Source: Streptococcus parasanguinis (GTDB lineage: Bacteria; Bacillota; Bacilli; Lactobacillales; Streptococcaceae). Taken from it: DNA of 32,639 nt. This document shows positions 15,953-24,041 of this stretch, piece by piece (position 1 is the stretch's first letter; every line of letters starts with the position of its first letter). A program made the position numbers and the translations under genes. The notes under the pieces were generated by a model. It was not told the origin of the DNA. It saw only the letters and a program-made list of their open reading frames with translations, and ran no database searches. Location of the stretch: contig JAGZKI010000027.1 in the NCBI GenBank assembly GCA_018365265.1, positions 1 through 32,639 on the forward strand. The letters are read 5' to 3'.

Positions 15953-15961
15953 ATGATATCA
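15953..15961 (-). promoter_or_regulatory. Extended -10 promoter directly before the ATPase gene
   Basis: On the minus strand TGATATCAT ends 7 bases before the ATG at 15945, so transcription is predicted to start at or within a base of it. No good -35 is present. Confidence 0.55.
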
Positions 15962-16023
15962 TTTTTTTGAGAAAAAGACTATCTAGAATCGGTCCGCTGA
16001 GACAATTTTTATCTAAAAAAGGT

Positions 16024-16052
16024 TTGCGGTCAAAATCAGGATACGGTATAAT
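16024..16052 (+). promoter_or_regulatory. Promoter for the acyltransferase gene
   Basis: TTGCGG, 17 bases, then TATAAT. The start of transcription would be near 16059, about 60 bases before the gene. Confidence 0.75.
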
Positions 16053-16120
16053 AAGAAAGAACCTTTTACAGGATGGAATATCTTGTAGAGAGACGAATGA
16101 AATGGATTTGAGGAACAACT

Positions 16121-16867
16121 ATGTTTTATACCTATTTACGTGGCCTTGTTGCCTTTATTCTGTGGGTTTTAAATGGGAATGCCCATTACCATCATAAGGA
16201 CAATATTCCAGATCGGGAAGAGAACTACATCTTGGTATCCCCTCACCGAACTTGGTGGGATCCGGTCTATATGGCCTTTGCAACCAAGCCAAAGCAGTTT
16301 ATCTTTATGGCGAAAAAAGAACTCTTCACCAATCGTATTTTTGGCTGGTGGATTCGCATGTGTGGGGCATTTCCGATCGACCGTGAAAATCCGGGAGCAG
16401 AAGCCATTAAGTATCCTGTCAATATTCTGAAAAAGAGCAACCGTTCCTTGATTATGTTCCCAAGTGGAAGTCGTCATTCTCAAGACGTCAAAGGCGGTGT
16501 TGCCATCATTGCCAAAATGGCGAAGGTCCGTATCATGCCAGTGACTTATACTGGTCCAAGAGACTTGAAAGGGTTGGCAACGGGTGAACGCATTGATATG
16601 AACTTTGGACATCCCATTGATATTTCGGATATTAAAAAGATGAATGACGAAGGAGTGGCAGAAGTTGCCCGCCGTATCCAGGAGGAATTTGATCGCTTGG
16701 ATGCGGAAGCACAAGCGATCAACACCCCAACAAAACCTTTTATCTTGATTCGTTTGTTAAAAATCCTTTTGATTCCTCTTGTCTTAGTAGTGGGCATCTT
16801 GACCTTGCTCTTTAGTTACCTGGCAAGCTTTGTATGGGATCCAGACAAACATCGGAAAAACAAGTAA
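16121..16867 (+). CDS. 1-acyl-sn-glycerol-3-phosphate acyltransferase (PlsC-like)
   Basis: This PlsC-family acyltransferase has 248 residues, probably acylating lysophosphatidic acid in membrane lipid synthesis. Motif I is HRTWWD at 42-47 (the HX4D catalytic pair), and motif III is FPSGSR at 113-118, where many relatives have FPEGTR. A hydrophobic segment begins the protein, and a strong membrane helix lies near 208-234 before the basic end DPDKHRKNK. The gene lies just upstream of comEA, as I recall in other streptococci, but a terminator and a cin-box separate them. It may be one of two or more PlsC-like proteins in the genome. Confidence 0.9.
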   Translation: MFYTYLRGLVAFILWVLNGNAHYHHKDNIPDREENYILVSPHRTWWDPVYMAFATKPKQFIFMAKKELFTNRIFGWWIRMCGAFPIDRENPGAEAIKYPVNILKKSNRSLIMFPSGSRHSQDVKGGVAIIAKMAKVRIMPVTYTGPRDLKGLATGERIDMNFGHPIDISDIKKMNDEGVAEVARRIQEEFDRLDAEAQAINTPTKPFILIRLLKILLIPLVLVVGILTLLFSYLASFVWDPDKHRKNK

Positions 16868-16869
16868 AA

Positions 16870-16898
16870 AAACTGAGAGTCTTTCTCAGTTTTTTTTA
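16870..16898 (+). terminator. Rho-independent terminator after the acyltransferase gene
   Basis: AAACTGAGA pairs with TCTCAGTTT around a 5-base loop and is followed by a long T run. It insulates comEA from upstream transcription. Confidence 0.85.
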
Positions 16899-16902
16899 TT
16901 TT

Positions 16903-16910
16903 TACGAATA
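16903..16910 (+). promoter_or_regulatory. ComX (SigX) cin-box promoter for comEA-comEC
   Basis: TACGAATA is an exact match to the streptococcal cin-box recognised by the competence sigma factor ComX. It sits after a T-rich stretch and 23 bases before the comEA start codon, the normal arrangement for late competence genes. Expression of comEA-comEC should therefore be confined to the competent state. Confidence 0.92.
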
Positions 16911-16933
16911 ATAAAAGTGAGAGGAGGTTTCTT

Positions 16934-17602
16934 ATGGAGGATATCATCGAAAAAATCAAAGAATATAAGCTCTTTTTGGCTCTTACAGCTATCGGACTCT
17001 TACTTGGAGGGTATTTTCTTTTTCATCGACCTCAGTCAAGTGCATCCACCATACCGGATCTTTATCAGGCTTCGAGTTCAACTTCGAGCAAAGAAAAGGT
17101 GCAGACCACTAGTTCCAAAGAAGAAAAGACGACGACTTCTGTATCTGATGCACCCGAGATCATTACGGTCGATGTCAAAGGAGCCGTCAAACAACCAGGT
17201 GTCTATGAGTTGCGCTCCAATAGCAGAGTCCACGATGCTATTTATAAGGCAGGCGGGATGACAGCAGATGCCAATAGCCAATCGGTCAACTTGGCGCAAA
17301 AACTCTCCGATGAAGCAGTGATCTATGTTGCTAAAGAAGGAGAGGATGTTCCAGCACTTGGAAGTTCAGAAAGTTCTGCAACTTCGTCAGCGCCAGCAGA
17401 AAAAACAGGCAAGGTCCATTTAAATCGAGCAACCGAATCAGAGCTCCAGACAGTATCGGGCATTGGACAGAAACGTGCCCAGGATATTATCGCCTATCGC
17501 GAAGCAAATGGGCCTTTTCGATCAGTGGATGATCTGAAGAATGTTTCAGGAATCGGAGAGAAAACACTGGAGAAACTAAGAGATGCTTTCACGGTGGATT
17601 AA
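16934..17602 (+). CDS. comEA: Competence protein ComEA, DNA receptor
   Basis: ComEA is the membrane-anchored receptor that binds double-stranded DNA during transformation. The 222-residue protein has one membrane helix at about 13-31 and a Ser/Thr/Lys-rich linker at about 34-73. A SLBB domain follows at about 77-137 (ITVDVKGAVKQPGVYEL), then a second Ser-rich linker. Tandem helix-hairpin-helix motifs lie at about 159-222 (SGIGQKRAQDII and SGIGEKTLEKL), which contact DNA. The ATG follows GAGGAGG. Its end overlaps comEC by 20 bases, so the two are co-translated from the cin-box transcript. Confidence 0.96.
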   Translation: MEDIIEKIKEYKLFLALTAIGLLLGGYFLFHRPQSSASTIPDLYQASSSTSSKEKVQTTSSKEEKTTTSVSDAPEIITVDVKGAVKQPGVYELRSNSRVHDAIYKAGGMTADANSQSVNLAQKLSDEAVIYVAKEGEDVPALGSSESSATSSAPAEKTGKVHLNRATESELQTVSGIGQKRAQDIIAYREANGPFRSVDDLKNVSGIGEKTLEKLRDAFTVD

Positions 17603-19829
17603 AGACCTTCCTTTTTCGCTTGTCCATCTCGCCTTTGTGCTCCTATGGCTGTATTTTAGTATCTATCAACCATCTTGGCTTTCGATCAGCGGTCTAGTAG
17701 TAGTGGGAATTTTAGCAGTTCATCACTATAAAGGGGAGCGCTCAAGTTTGCTAGGGCTTGCTTTAGCAACCCTTTGTTTTGCGGCCTTCTTTGTCTTTCA
17801 GCGAATACAGGATCATCCAGTACAAGCAGAAAGTCAGCCCCCATCCCACTTACGTCTGATTCCAGATAGCATCAAGATCAATGGGGACGCCCTGTCTTTT
17901 CGTGCTAAAAATCAGGGAAGGACCTACCAAGTCTTCTACACTTTAAAATCAGAAAAAGAAAAACAGCAGTGGCAAAGTCAAACCCACTTGCTGGAGTTGA
18001 CATATAAAGGTGCTATAGAAGAGCCAGAAGGGCAGCGAAATTTTAGAGGATTTGACTATCGGTCTTATTTGGAAACACAGGGGATTCACTATCAAATAAA
18101 AATTGAAGCGATCCAATCCGCACTTCCTATACAGACTTGGAATGTTTTCGATTGCCTATCTCAATGGAGGCGCCAAGCCATTGTTTGGAGCAAGGAGCAC
18201 TTTCCGCAACCGATGAACCAGTATATGACCGGCCTTCTTTTTGGCTATTTAGATACGGATTTTGAAGAGATGGACCAGCTTTACACGAGTTTAGGAATCA
18301 TCCATTTGTTCGCCTTATCTGGGATGCAGGTTGGCTTTTTCATCAATGGGATCCGGAAAGCTCTCTTACGTCTAGGAATCTTGCAAGAGACAGTCGATAT
18401 CTGGATGCTTCCAATTTCTTTGGTCTATGCTGGCTTGACAGGTTTTTCTGTTTCAGTGGTTCGTAGCCTCTTGCAGAAGATCCTCTCTCAAAAGGGGGTC
18501 CGAGGGATGGAGAATATGGCGATGACCTTGATGATCTTAATGTTGCTTGTGCCCAAGTTTCTCCTGACAGCTGGAGGGGTCTTGAGTTGTGCCTACGCCT
18601 TTATTTTGACCTTGGTAGATACCAGTTCTTATTCCGGACTGAAAAAGCTACTAGTGGAAAGTTTCTGGATTAGCCTGGGGATTTTGCCCCTTTTGACCTA
18701 TTACTTTAGTGTCTTTCAACCCTGGTCACTCCCTTTAACCTTCCTCTTTTCTTTCTTATTTGACCTTGTCCTTCTTCCAGGTTTAACGGTGCTATTTATC
18801 TTATCGATTCTAAAGCCCCTTACAATTTTTAACAGTTTCTTTCTTCTCATAGAGGAGTGTATTCGTTGGATTTCAAAGCTCACGTCGCTACCTTTGGTAT
18901 TTGGTCAGCCGACGGGACCAGCTCTGATTGCTCTCTTCTTTCTTTTTGGGATCTTGTATGATCTTCGAAAGCAAAAAAAGCGTCGTTTTCTGTTAATAGG
19001 TATGATTCTACTCATCTTTTGTTGGACCAAGCACCCTTTAGAAAATGAGATTACCATGGTGGATATCGGTCAAGGAGACAGTATCTTTTTACGCGATTGG
19101 AAAGGAAGAACCATATTGATTGATGTCGGAGGACGCGTCACTTTTAAAAGTGGAGAAAAGTGGCAAGAGCGCAGTCAGTCTGCCAATGCGGATCAAACCC
19201 TGATTCCTTATCTCAAGAGTCGAGGTGTTGGAAAACTCGATGCGCTGGTCTTGACTCATACAGACCAGGATCATATGGGCGATATGGTGGAGGTTGCCAA
19301 ACAAATCCCGGTTAAAAAAGTGTATGTCAGTCCAGGCAGTCTCACCAATTCTCAATTTCGAGAGAAATTGAAACTGCTTCATAGTCCGATTAAAGTAGTC
19401 CAGAGAGGGGATCAACTTCCTATTTTTGATGATCATCTAGAAGTCTTATCCCCTGATGAAGTGGGGGATGGTAAAAATGATGATTCGATTGTCCTTTATG
19501 GACAGTTCTTTCAGAAACGATTTTTGTTCACGGGTGATTTGGAAGAAGCTGGAGAGAAAAAACTATTGAAAAACGATCCACAATTACAAGTAGATGTCTT
19601 GAAAGTAGGCCACCACGGTTCTAAAGGTTCCTCTAGTGATGTGTTTTTAGATCAGTTACATCCTCAGTTGGCCTTGATCTCTGTTGGAAAGAAAAATCGC
19701 TACCAACATCCCCATAAAGAATTGCTCGATCGTCTAGAGGAACGCTCTATTTCTTATCTTCGTACCGATGAAAGGGGAGCAATTCGCTTGATTGGGTGGG
19801 ACCATTGGAGGGTAGAAACGGTCCGCTAG
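17583..19829 (+). CDS. comEC: Competence protein ComEC, DNA uptake channel
   Basis: ComEC forms the membrane channel that passes single-stranded DNA into the cell. The 748-residue protein has N-terminal membrane helices and an outer domain (about 90-190). The polytopic competence domain runs to about 470 (LFALSGMQVGFFINGI), and a C-terminal metallo-beta-lactamase-like domain begins at MVDIGQGDSIFL. The metal motif HTDQDHMGD and the later VGHHGSKGSS are intact, consistent with the proposed nuclease that degrades the non-transported strand. No frameshift is present, so the uptake machinery encoded here should be functional. Confidence 0.96.
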   Translation: MLSRWIKDLPFSLVHLAFVLLWLYFSIYQPSWLSISGLVVVGILAVHHYKGERSSLLGLALATLCFAAFFVFQRIQDHPVQAESQPPSHLRLIPDSIKINGDALSFRAKNQGRTYQVFYTLKSEKEKQQWQSQTHLLELTYKGAIEEPEGQRNFRGFDYRSYLETQGIHYQIKIEAIQSALPIQTWNVFDCLSQWRRQAIVWSKEHFPQPMNQYMTGLLFGYLDTDFEEMDQLYTSLGIIHLFALSGMQVGFFINGIRKALLRLGILQETVDIWMLPISLVYAGLTGFSVSVVRSLLQKILSQKGVRGMENMAMTLMILMLLVPKFLLTAGGVLSCAYAFILTLVDTSSYSGLKKLLVESFWISLGILPLLTYYFSVFQPWSLPLTFLFSFLFDLVLLPGLTVLFILSILKPLTIFNSFFLLIEECIRWISKLTSLPLVFGQPTGPALIALFFLFGILYDLRKQKKRRFLLIGMILLIFCWTKHPLENEITMVDIGQGDSIFLRDWKGRTILIDVGGRVTFKSGEKWQERSQSANADQTLIPYLKSRGVGKLDALVLTHTDQDHMGDMVEVAKQIPVKKVYVSPGSLTNSQFREKLKLLHSPIKVVQRGDQLPIFDDHLEVLSPDEVGDGKNDDSIVLYGQFFQKRFLFTGDLEEAGEKKLLKNDPQLQVDVLKVGHHGSKGSSSDVFLDQLHPQLALISVGKKNRYQHPHKELLDRLEERSISYLRTDERGAIRLIGWDHWRVETVR

Positions 19830-19843
19830 AGACGAGGAGAGGT

Positions 19844-19872
19844 TTGCTTTCTATGCTGAAAATTGCTATTAT
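19844..19872 (+). promoter_or_regulatory. Promoter for the DUF805-holA unit
   Basis: TTGCTT, 17 bases, then TATTAT, with TGC directly before the -10. It gives the essential holA gene an expression route independent of competence. Confidence 0.7.
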
Positions 19873-19904
19873 AGAAAGTGAAATCAATGTAAAGGTAGAA
19901 TCGT

Positions 19905-20507
19905 ATGAACGCATTTAAGCAATTTTGGATACAGTATGCAGATTTTTCAAGTAAGACCAGTCGGGCCCATTTTTGGCTAGCTTTTTTCTGGAATTCCCTG
20001 ATTTCTTTGCCTCTTTGGGTTTTTTACATCGTGACCTCTTTATCCCATCAAAATGCTCAAGAAACGCTCAATTTTTCAACTGTTCATTCTAAGACAGGTT
20101 TATGTGCGCTCGCTTTCTTAGCATTCTTTTACTTCCTCATTTTGGTACCCAGTCAAGCCATTTGTGTGCGTCGCTTGCGAGATGCGGGAATCCATTGGTC
20201 TTGGATCTTTTTGAACCTTGGTCCGGTTCTGCTCTATTTGTTGACGGGACTAGATATTTTCCTATTTCTCTGGGTGATTACAGTTATTTCCCTCTTGATT
20301 CTCATGATGCTTCCAGGGAAAAACACCTTCCCACAACCAGTAGAAACTCCTATGGGAGTGGCTTCTGAACCACAGGTCACAGCGACAGGGGGAAGCTTTG
20401 GAGGCAACTCCTTTGAGCAAATTCCAAATTTTGTAGCAGCACCTGATTTGTCTGATGAAAAACCACCATTGGAACAAAAGATGGCTGCTGAACACGAAAT
20501 CCACTAA
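19905..20507 (+). CDS. DUF805 family membrane protein
   Basis: This 200-residue protein shows the DUF805 pattern: an N-terminal YADFSSKTSRAHFW segment, several membrane helices between about 25 and 145, and the short CVRRLRDAGIHW motif near 90. The last 50 residues are a soluble, Gly/Pro/Glu-rich tail. DUF805 proteins are of unknown function. It lies 24 bases before holA, so it probably shares its transcript. No link to competence is indicated. Confidence 0.85.
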   Translation: MNAFKQFWIQYADFSSKTSRAHFWLAFFWNSLISLPLWVFYIVTSLSHQNAQETLNFSTVHSKTGLCALAFLAFFYFLILVPSQAICVRRLRDAGIHWSWIFLNLGPVLLYLLTGLDIFLFLWVITVISLLILMMLPGKNTFPQPVETPMGVASEPQVTATGGSFGGNSFEQIPNFVAAPDLSDEKPPLEQKMAAEHEIH

Positions 20508-20531
20508 ACTGATAAAAGATAAGAGAGTTTC

Positions 20532-21566
20532 ATGCAAGCAATTACCGACACTAAACATCTGACGGTTCAAACTCTGCCTCCTATTCTTGTCTTGACAGGG
20601 GAGGATGTAGGTCAATTTGAATGGTTAAAAAAAGACATTTTAAAAAAAATAGGCTATGATCCCTCAGATTTGAATTATTCTTATTTTGATATGAAGGAAG
20701 CCTCCTATGCTGAAGTCGAACTGGATTTGGTCAGTCTTCCCTTTTTTGCAGATGAAAAAATCGTGATTTTAGATCACTTATTGGATCTGACCACTGCCAA
20801 GAAACGCAATTTAACCGATGAAGATCTGAAACAATTTGAAAACTATCTGGGAAATCCTTCTGAATCGACCCGTTTGGTGATATTTGCAGAAGGAAAATTA
20901 GATAGTAAGCGCCGCTTGGTCAAACTCCTAAAACGGGATGCCCAAATCATTGAAGCGACCACTCCTAAAGAGCAAGATTTAAAGCGTTATTTTTCTGGTC
21001 AGGCGCAAGAATTGAGCTTACAGTTTGTGGGCGATTCCTTGGACCAGCTGCTCTTAAAATCTGGCTATGATTTTGGAGAGTTACAGAAGAATCTCGCTCT
21101 ATTGCAGGCTTACAAAGAAGATGGTCAGATTACCCTCCAAGATATCGAGGAGGTTGTTCCAAAGTCCTTGCAAGATAATATTTTTGATCTGACACAGATG
21201 ATTCTCAAACGCCAAATCGATCAAGCCCGGAATTTGGTTAAGGATCTCCGCTTACAAGGAGAAGATGAAATAAAATTAATCGCTATTTTATTGGGGCAAT
21301 TCCGAATGTTTTCTCAAGTTAAAATTTTCTCAGAAGAAGGCCAATCCGAAAGCCAAATTGTAGCGAGCTTGTCGGACTTGTCAGGACGCAAGGTCAATCC
21401 TTATCAGGTAAAGTTTGCCTTACGGGATAGCCGCAGGCTTTCCCTGTCCTTTTTGAAGCAAGCTATGATGACCTTCATCGAGACGGATTATGCGATTAAA
21501 AGTGGAACATATGAAAAAGACTACTTATTTGATTTGGCCCTGTTGAAAGTAGCTAATAGCATCTAA
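20532..21566 (+). CDS. holA: DNA polymerase III subunit delta
   Basis: HolA is the delta subunit of the clamp loader, which opens the sliding clamp during replication. The 344-residue protein fits the Gram-positive (YqeN) branch, with LPPILVLTGEDVGQFEW in the N-terminal P-loop-like domain and VSLPFFADEKIVIL after it. TRLVIFAEGKLD follows, and the helical C-terminal domain ends in YLFDLALLKVA. Clamp-loader delta subunits lack a working ATPase site, and no Walker A motif is seen. The ribosome-binding site is AAGAGAG before ATG. The gene ends 88 bases before sodA. Confidence 0.93.
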   Translation: MQAITDTKHLTVQTLPPILVLTGEDVGQFEWLKKDILKKIGYDPSDLNYSYFDMKEASYAEVELDLVSLPFFADEKIVILDHLLDLTTAKKRNLTDEDLKQFENYLGNPSESTRLVIFAEGKLDSKRRLVKLLKRDAQIIEATTPKEQDLKRYFSGQAQELSLQFVGDSLDQLLLKSGYDFGELQKNLALLQAYKEDGQITLQDIEEVVPKSLQDNIFDLTQMILKRQIDQARNLVKDLRLQGEDEIKLIAILLGQFRMFSQVKIFSEEGQSESQIVASLSDLSGRKVNPYQVKFALRDSRRLSLSFLKQAMMTFIETDYAIKSGTYEKDYLFDLALLKVANSI

Positions 21567-21579
21567 CGATGAATGAAAT

Positions 21580-21622
21580 CGCAAGCAGATTAGTTGAATA
21601 ATTTAGCTGTTTGCGTTATCAT
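21580..21622 (+). promoter_or_regulatory. sodA promoter with embedded dyad
   Basis: TTGAAT (21594-21599), 17 bases, then TATCAT (21617-21622). A 9-bp inverted repeat with one G-U-type mismatch (21580-21588 with 21607-21615) encloses the -35 and stops one base before the -10. The dyad could be an operator for a redox or metal regulator, or the 3' hairpin of the holA transcript. Confidence 0.65.
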
Positions 21623-21654
21623 CAAGTCAGTAATAAAGAAAAGAGGACCATAAA

Positions 21655-22260
21655 ATGGCTATCATTTTACCAGAATTACCATATGCTTATGATGCATTGG
21701 AACCTTATATCGATGAAGAAACCATGCATTTGCACCATGATAAACACCATCAAACATATGTAAACAATGTGAATGCAGCTCTTGAAAAACATCCTGAAAT
21801 TGGAGAAGACCTTGAAAGCTTGTTAGCTGATGTTGAATCTATTCCAGCTGATATTCGCCAAGCTGTGATCAACAATGGTGGTGGTCATTTGAACCACGCT
21901 CTTTTCTGGGAATTGATGACTCCAGAACAAACAGCTCCTTCAGCAGAACTTGCTGCAGCGATTGATGCTACATTTGGTTCATTTGAAGACTTCAAAGCAG
22001 CCTTCACAGCAGCAGCAACGACACGTTTTGGTTCTGGTTGGGCATGGTTGGTTGTCAACAAAGAAGGCAAACTCGAAGTGACTTCAACAGCAAACCAAGA
22101 TACACCAATCTCTGAAGGTAAAACACCAATCCTTGGTTTGGATGTTTGGGAACATGCTTACTACGTGAAATACCGTAACGTACGCCCTGACTACATCAAA
22201 GCTTTCTTCTCAGTGATCAACTGGAATAAAGTTAATGAATTGTTTACAGCAGCAAAATAA
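21655..22260 (+). CDS. sodA: Superoxide dismutase [Mn]
   Basis: SodA converts superoxide to hydrogen peroxide and oxygen in the cytoplasm. The 201-residue protein has all four metal ligands: H27 in LHHDKHH, H81 in GGHLNHALFW, and D163 and H167 in DVWEHAYY. Glycine at 77 and Gln148 in ANQDTP indicate the Mn type rather than the Fe type. Codon use is strongly biased, as expected for an abundant protein. It has its own promoter and terminator, so it is monocistronic. The sodA sequence is a standard species marker in streptococci. Confidence 0.97.
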   Translation: MAIILPELPYAYDALEPYIDEETMHLHHDKHHQTYVNNVNAALEKHPEIGEDLESLLADVESIPADIRQAVINNGGGHLNHALFWELMTPEQTAPSAELAAAIDATFGSFEDFKAAFTAAATTRFGSGWAWLVVNKEGKLEVTSTANQDTPISEGKTPILGLDVWEHAYYVKYRNVRPDYIKAFFSVINWNKVNELFTAAK

Positions 22261-22271
22261 TAAAATGAAGG

Positions 22272-22310
22272 AATCTATAAGAGCAAGTATTGGCTCTTAT
22301 AGATTTTTTT
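22272..22310 (+). terminator. Rho-independent terminator after sodA
   Basis: A perfect 13-bp stem (22272-22284 with 22293-22305) with an 8-base loop is followed by a T run. Confidence 0.9.
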
Positions 22311-22341
22311 ATTTGCATCCGAAAAATTGGAGTATAATTTC

Positions 22342-22369
22342 TTGCGTTTGGTCAGGAAAATGATACACT
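22342..22369 (+). promoter_or_regulatory. Probable promoter for the HerA-like gene
   Basis: TTGCGT, 16 bases, then TACACT, with TGA before the -10 (extended -10). It implies a leader of about 95 bases. An isolated TATAAT at 22333-22338 lacks a correctly spaced -35 and is a weaker alternative. Confidence 0.5.
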
Positions 22370-22470
22370 AGTAGGAGTGTGTCTTACTTGTCTGAAGCCT
22401 GGTTTGAAGGGCCTAGGCAAGGAAAAGATAAACCTTAAAATGAAAACTGAAACATTCAGGGAGAAATGAA

Positions 22471-23943
22471 ATGACTAGTATTACCATTACTAAAGGAGCC
22501 GTTGAGACGCCTATCTATTTGCGGATGTTAAATCGTCATGGCTTGATTGCAGGTGCAACAGGAACAGGAAAAACGGTTACGCTCAAGGTTCTAACAGAAA
22601 AATTAAGCAAAGAAGGCATTCCGGTCTTTCTAGCTGATATCAAGGGAGATTTATCTGGCTTAGCCAAAGCTGGGCAATGGACACCAAAATTGGAAGAACG
22701 CTACAAGCTTCTTGGGATCACAGATCCGTTTGAGCCACAAGCCTTCCCTGTTCGATTGTGGGATGTCTTTGGTCAAGCTGGTCATCCTGTTCGTGCGACT
22801 GTCGAAGGGATGGGGTCATTGCTTCTTTCTCGTCTGCTTGATTTGAATGAAACCCAATCAGGAATTCTCGCAATTGTCTTTAAAGTGGCCCAAGAGAAAG
22901 ATTGGCCCTTGATTGATTTGAAGGACCTGCAAAGCCTTTTAAAGGAAGTCTATGAACACAGTTCAGACTATTCGGCCCAATATGGCAATATCACCAAACA
23001 ATCTGTCGGAGCGATCCAAAGAAGTCTCTTGGTTCTTGAAGAAGAAGGAGCAGACCAGTTTTTCGGAGAGCCCGCACTTGATTTAAATGACTTCATGCAA
23101 CTCGATGCATCTGGTCGTGGTTATATCAATATTCTTTCGGCTACAAAGCTCTTTCATTCACCAAAATTGTACTCAACCTTTTTGATTTGGATGCTGTCTC
23201 GTCTCTTTGAAACACTTCCAGAGGTTGGGGATCCTGAAAAGCCAAAACTGGTCTTCTTCTTTGATGAAGCGCATCTCCTCTTTAAGGATGCAAGCAAGCT
23301 CTTTCTTGAGAAGGTCGAGCAAGTGGTACGCCTGATTCGTTCGAAGGGTGTAGGGATTTACTTTATTACCCAAAATCCTCAAGACCTTCCAGAATCTGTT
23401 TTGGCACAGCTTGGAAATCGTGTTCAGCATGCTCTTCGAGCTTATACACCCAAAGAAATGAAGGCAATTAAGGTGGCTGCCCAAAGTTTTCGTCCAAATC
23501 CAGATTTTGATACAGAAACAGTGATCACAGAGTTAGGGACAGGGGAAGCCTTGGTTTCTTTCCTCAATGAAAAGGGACAGCCTAGTGTGGTTGAGCGTGC
23601 TTATATTCTCTCTCCTCAATCGAGTTTTGACCTCTTAAATGAGAGTGAACAATTGGCCTTGATCACAACATCGCCTTTCCATCAAAAGTATGCGACGACG
23701 ATTGATCGGGAATCTGCCTATGAAAAATTAGCAGCTAAAGCAAGCAAGGAAGCACAAGAAGAAGAGCAAAAAGAAGCAGAAAAAGAACGAGCTGCGGTGG
23801 AAAAAGCAGAGCAAAAACGCAGTCCAGGTCGCCCAAGAAAATCCAGTCTTGAAAAAGCCAAGGATTCCTTCTTGAGTTCCTTATTCCGGACGATTGCGCG
23901 TGAGATTGCTAAGCTAATTATGGGCTCCTTTAAACGGAAATAA
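22471..23943 (+). CDS. HerA-like/DUF853 ATPase (YjgR type)
   Basis: This 490-residue P-loop ATPase belongs to the HerA/FtsK superfamily, DUF853 (YjgR-like) branch. Walker A is GATGTGKT at 28-35 and Walker B is LVFFFDEAHLLF near 257-268. The FITQNPQDLP segment near 306 and the arginine-containing C-terminal core are as expected. Relatives are annotated as DNA helicases or translocases, but their role is not established. The last ~75 residues are different in character: an Ala/Glu/Lys-rich coiled coil, then SPGRPRK (AT-hook-like), then an amphipathic end (LFRTIAREIAKLIMGSFKRK) that might bind membrane or DNA. No nuclease partner such as NurA is next to it. Confidence 0.88.
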   Translation: MTSITITKGAVETPIYLRMLNRHGLIAGATGTGKTVTLKVLTEKLSKEGIPVFLADIKGDLSGLAKAGQWTPKLEERYKLLGITDPFEPQAFPVRLWDVFGQAGHPVRATVEGMGSLLLSRLLDLNETQSGILAIVFKVAQEKDWPLIDLKDLQSLLKEVYEHSSDYSAQYGNITKQSVGAIQRSLLVLEEEGADQFFGEPALDLNDFMQLDASGRGYINILSATKLFHSPKLYSTFLIWMLSRLFETLPEVGDPEKPKLVFFFDEAHLLFKDASKLFLEKVEQVVRLIRSKGVGIYFITQNPQDLPESVLAQLGNRVQHALRAYTPKEMKAIKVAAQSFRPNPDFDTETVITELGTGEALVSFLNEKGQPSVVERAYILSPQSSFDLLNESEQLALITTSPFHQKYATTIDRESAYEKLAAKASKEAQEEEQKEAEKERAAVEKAEQKRSPGRPRKSSLEKAKDSFLSSLFRTIAREIAKLIMGSFKRK

Positions 23944-24003
23944 GCCTTTGATGAAAAGAAATAAACTTTTTAAAAAGAAACCGTTTTCTCTTTCTGATAA
24001 TTC

Positions 24004-24032
24004 TTGTTATTTTCAGTAGAATCTTTTATAAT
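24004..24032 (+). promoter_or_regulatory. Promoter for the serine hydrolase gene, almost leaderless
   Basis: TTGTTA, 17 bases, then TATAAT. Only 9 bases separate the -10 from the ATG at 24042, so the predicted transcript has 0-3 bases before the start codon. No Shine-Dalgarno is present. Confidence 0.75.
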
Positions 24033-24041
24033 TAATCTCGT

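Noticed and set aside
15512..15970. 152-codon frame opposite the ATPase gene
   Set aside because: It is antisense to a clear P-type ATPase; the composition is a by-product of that gene's codon pattern.
15946..16120. Possible yybP-ykoY manganese riboswitch before the ATPase gene
   Set aside because: The expected GGGGAG-type conserved core is not visible, and the gap is short and holds two divergent promoters. A model search would be needed to exclude a divergent version.
16830..17261. 143-codon frame across the plsC-comEA junction
   Set aside because: It crosses a terminator and the cin-box and is out of frame with both recognised genes.
22471..23943. HerA-nuclease antiphage defence system
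   Set aside because: No partner nuclease or other defence gene lies on either side; the neighbours are sodA and a serine hydrolase with separate promoters.
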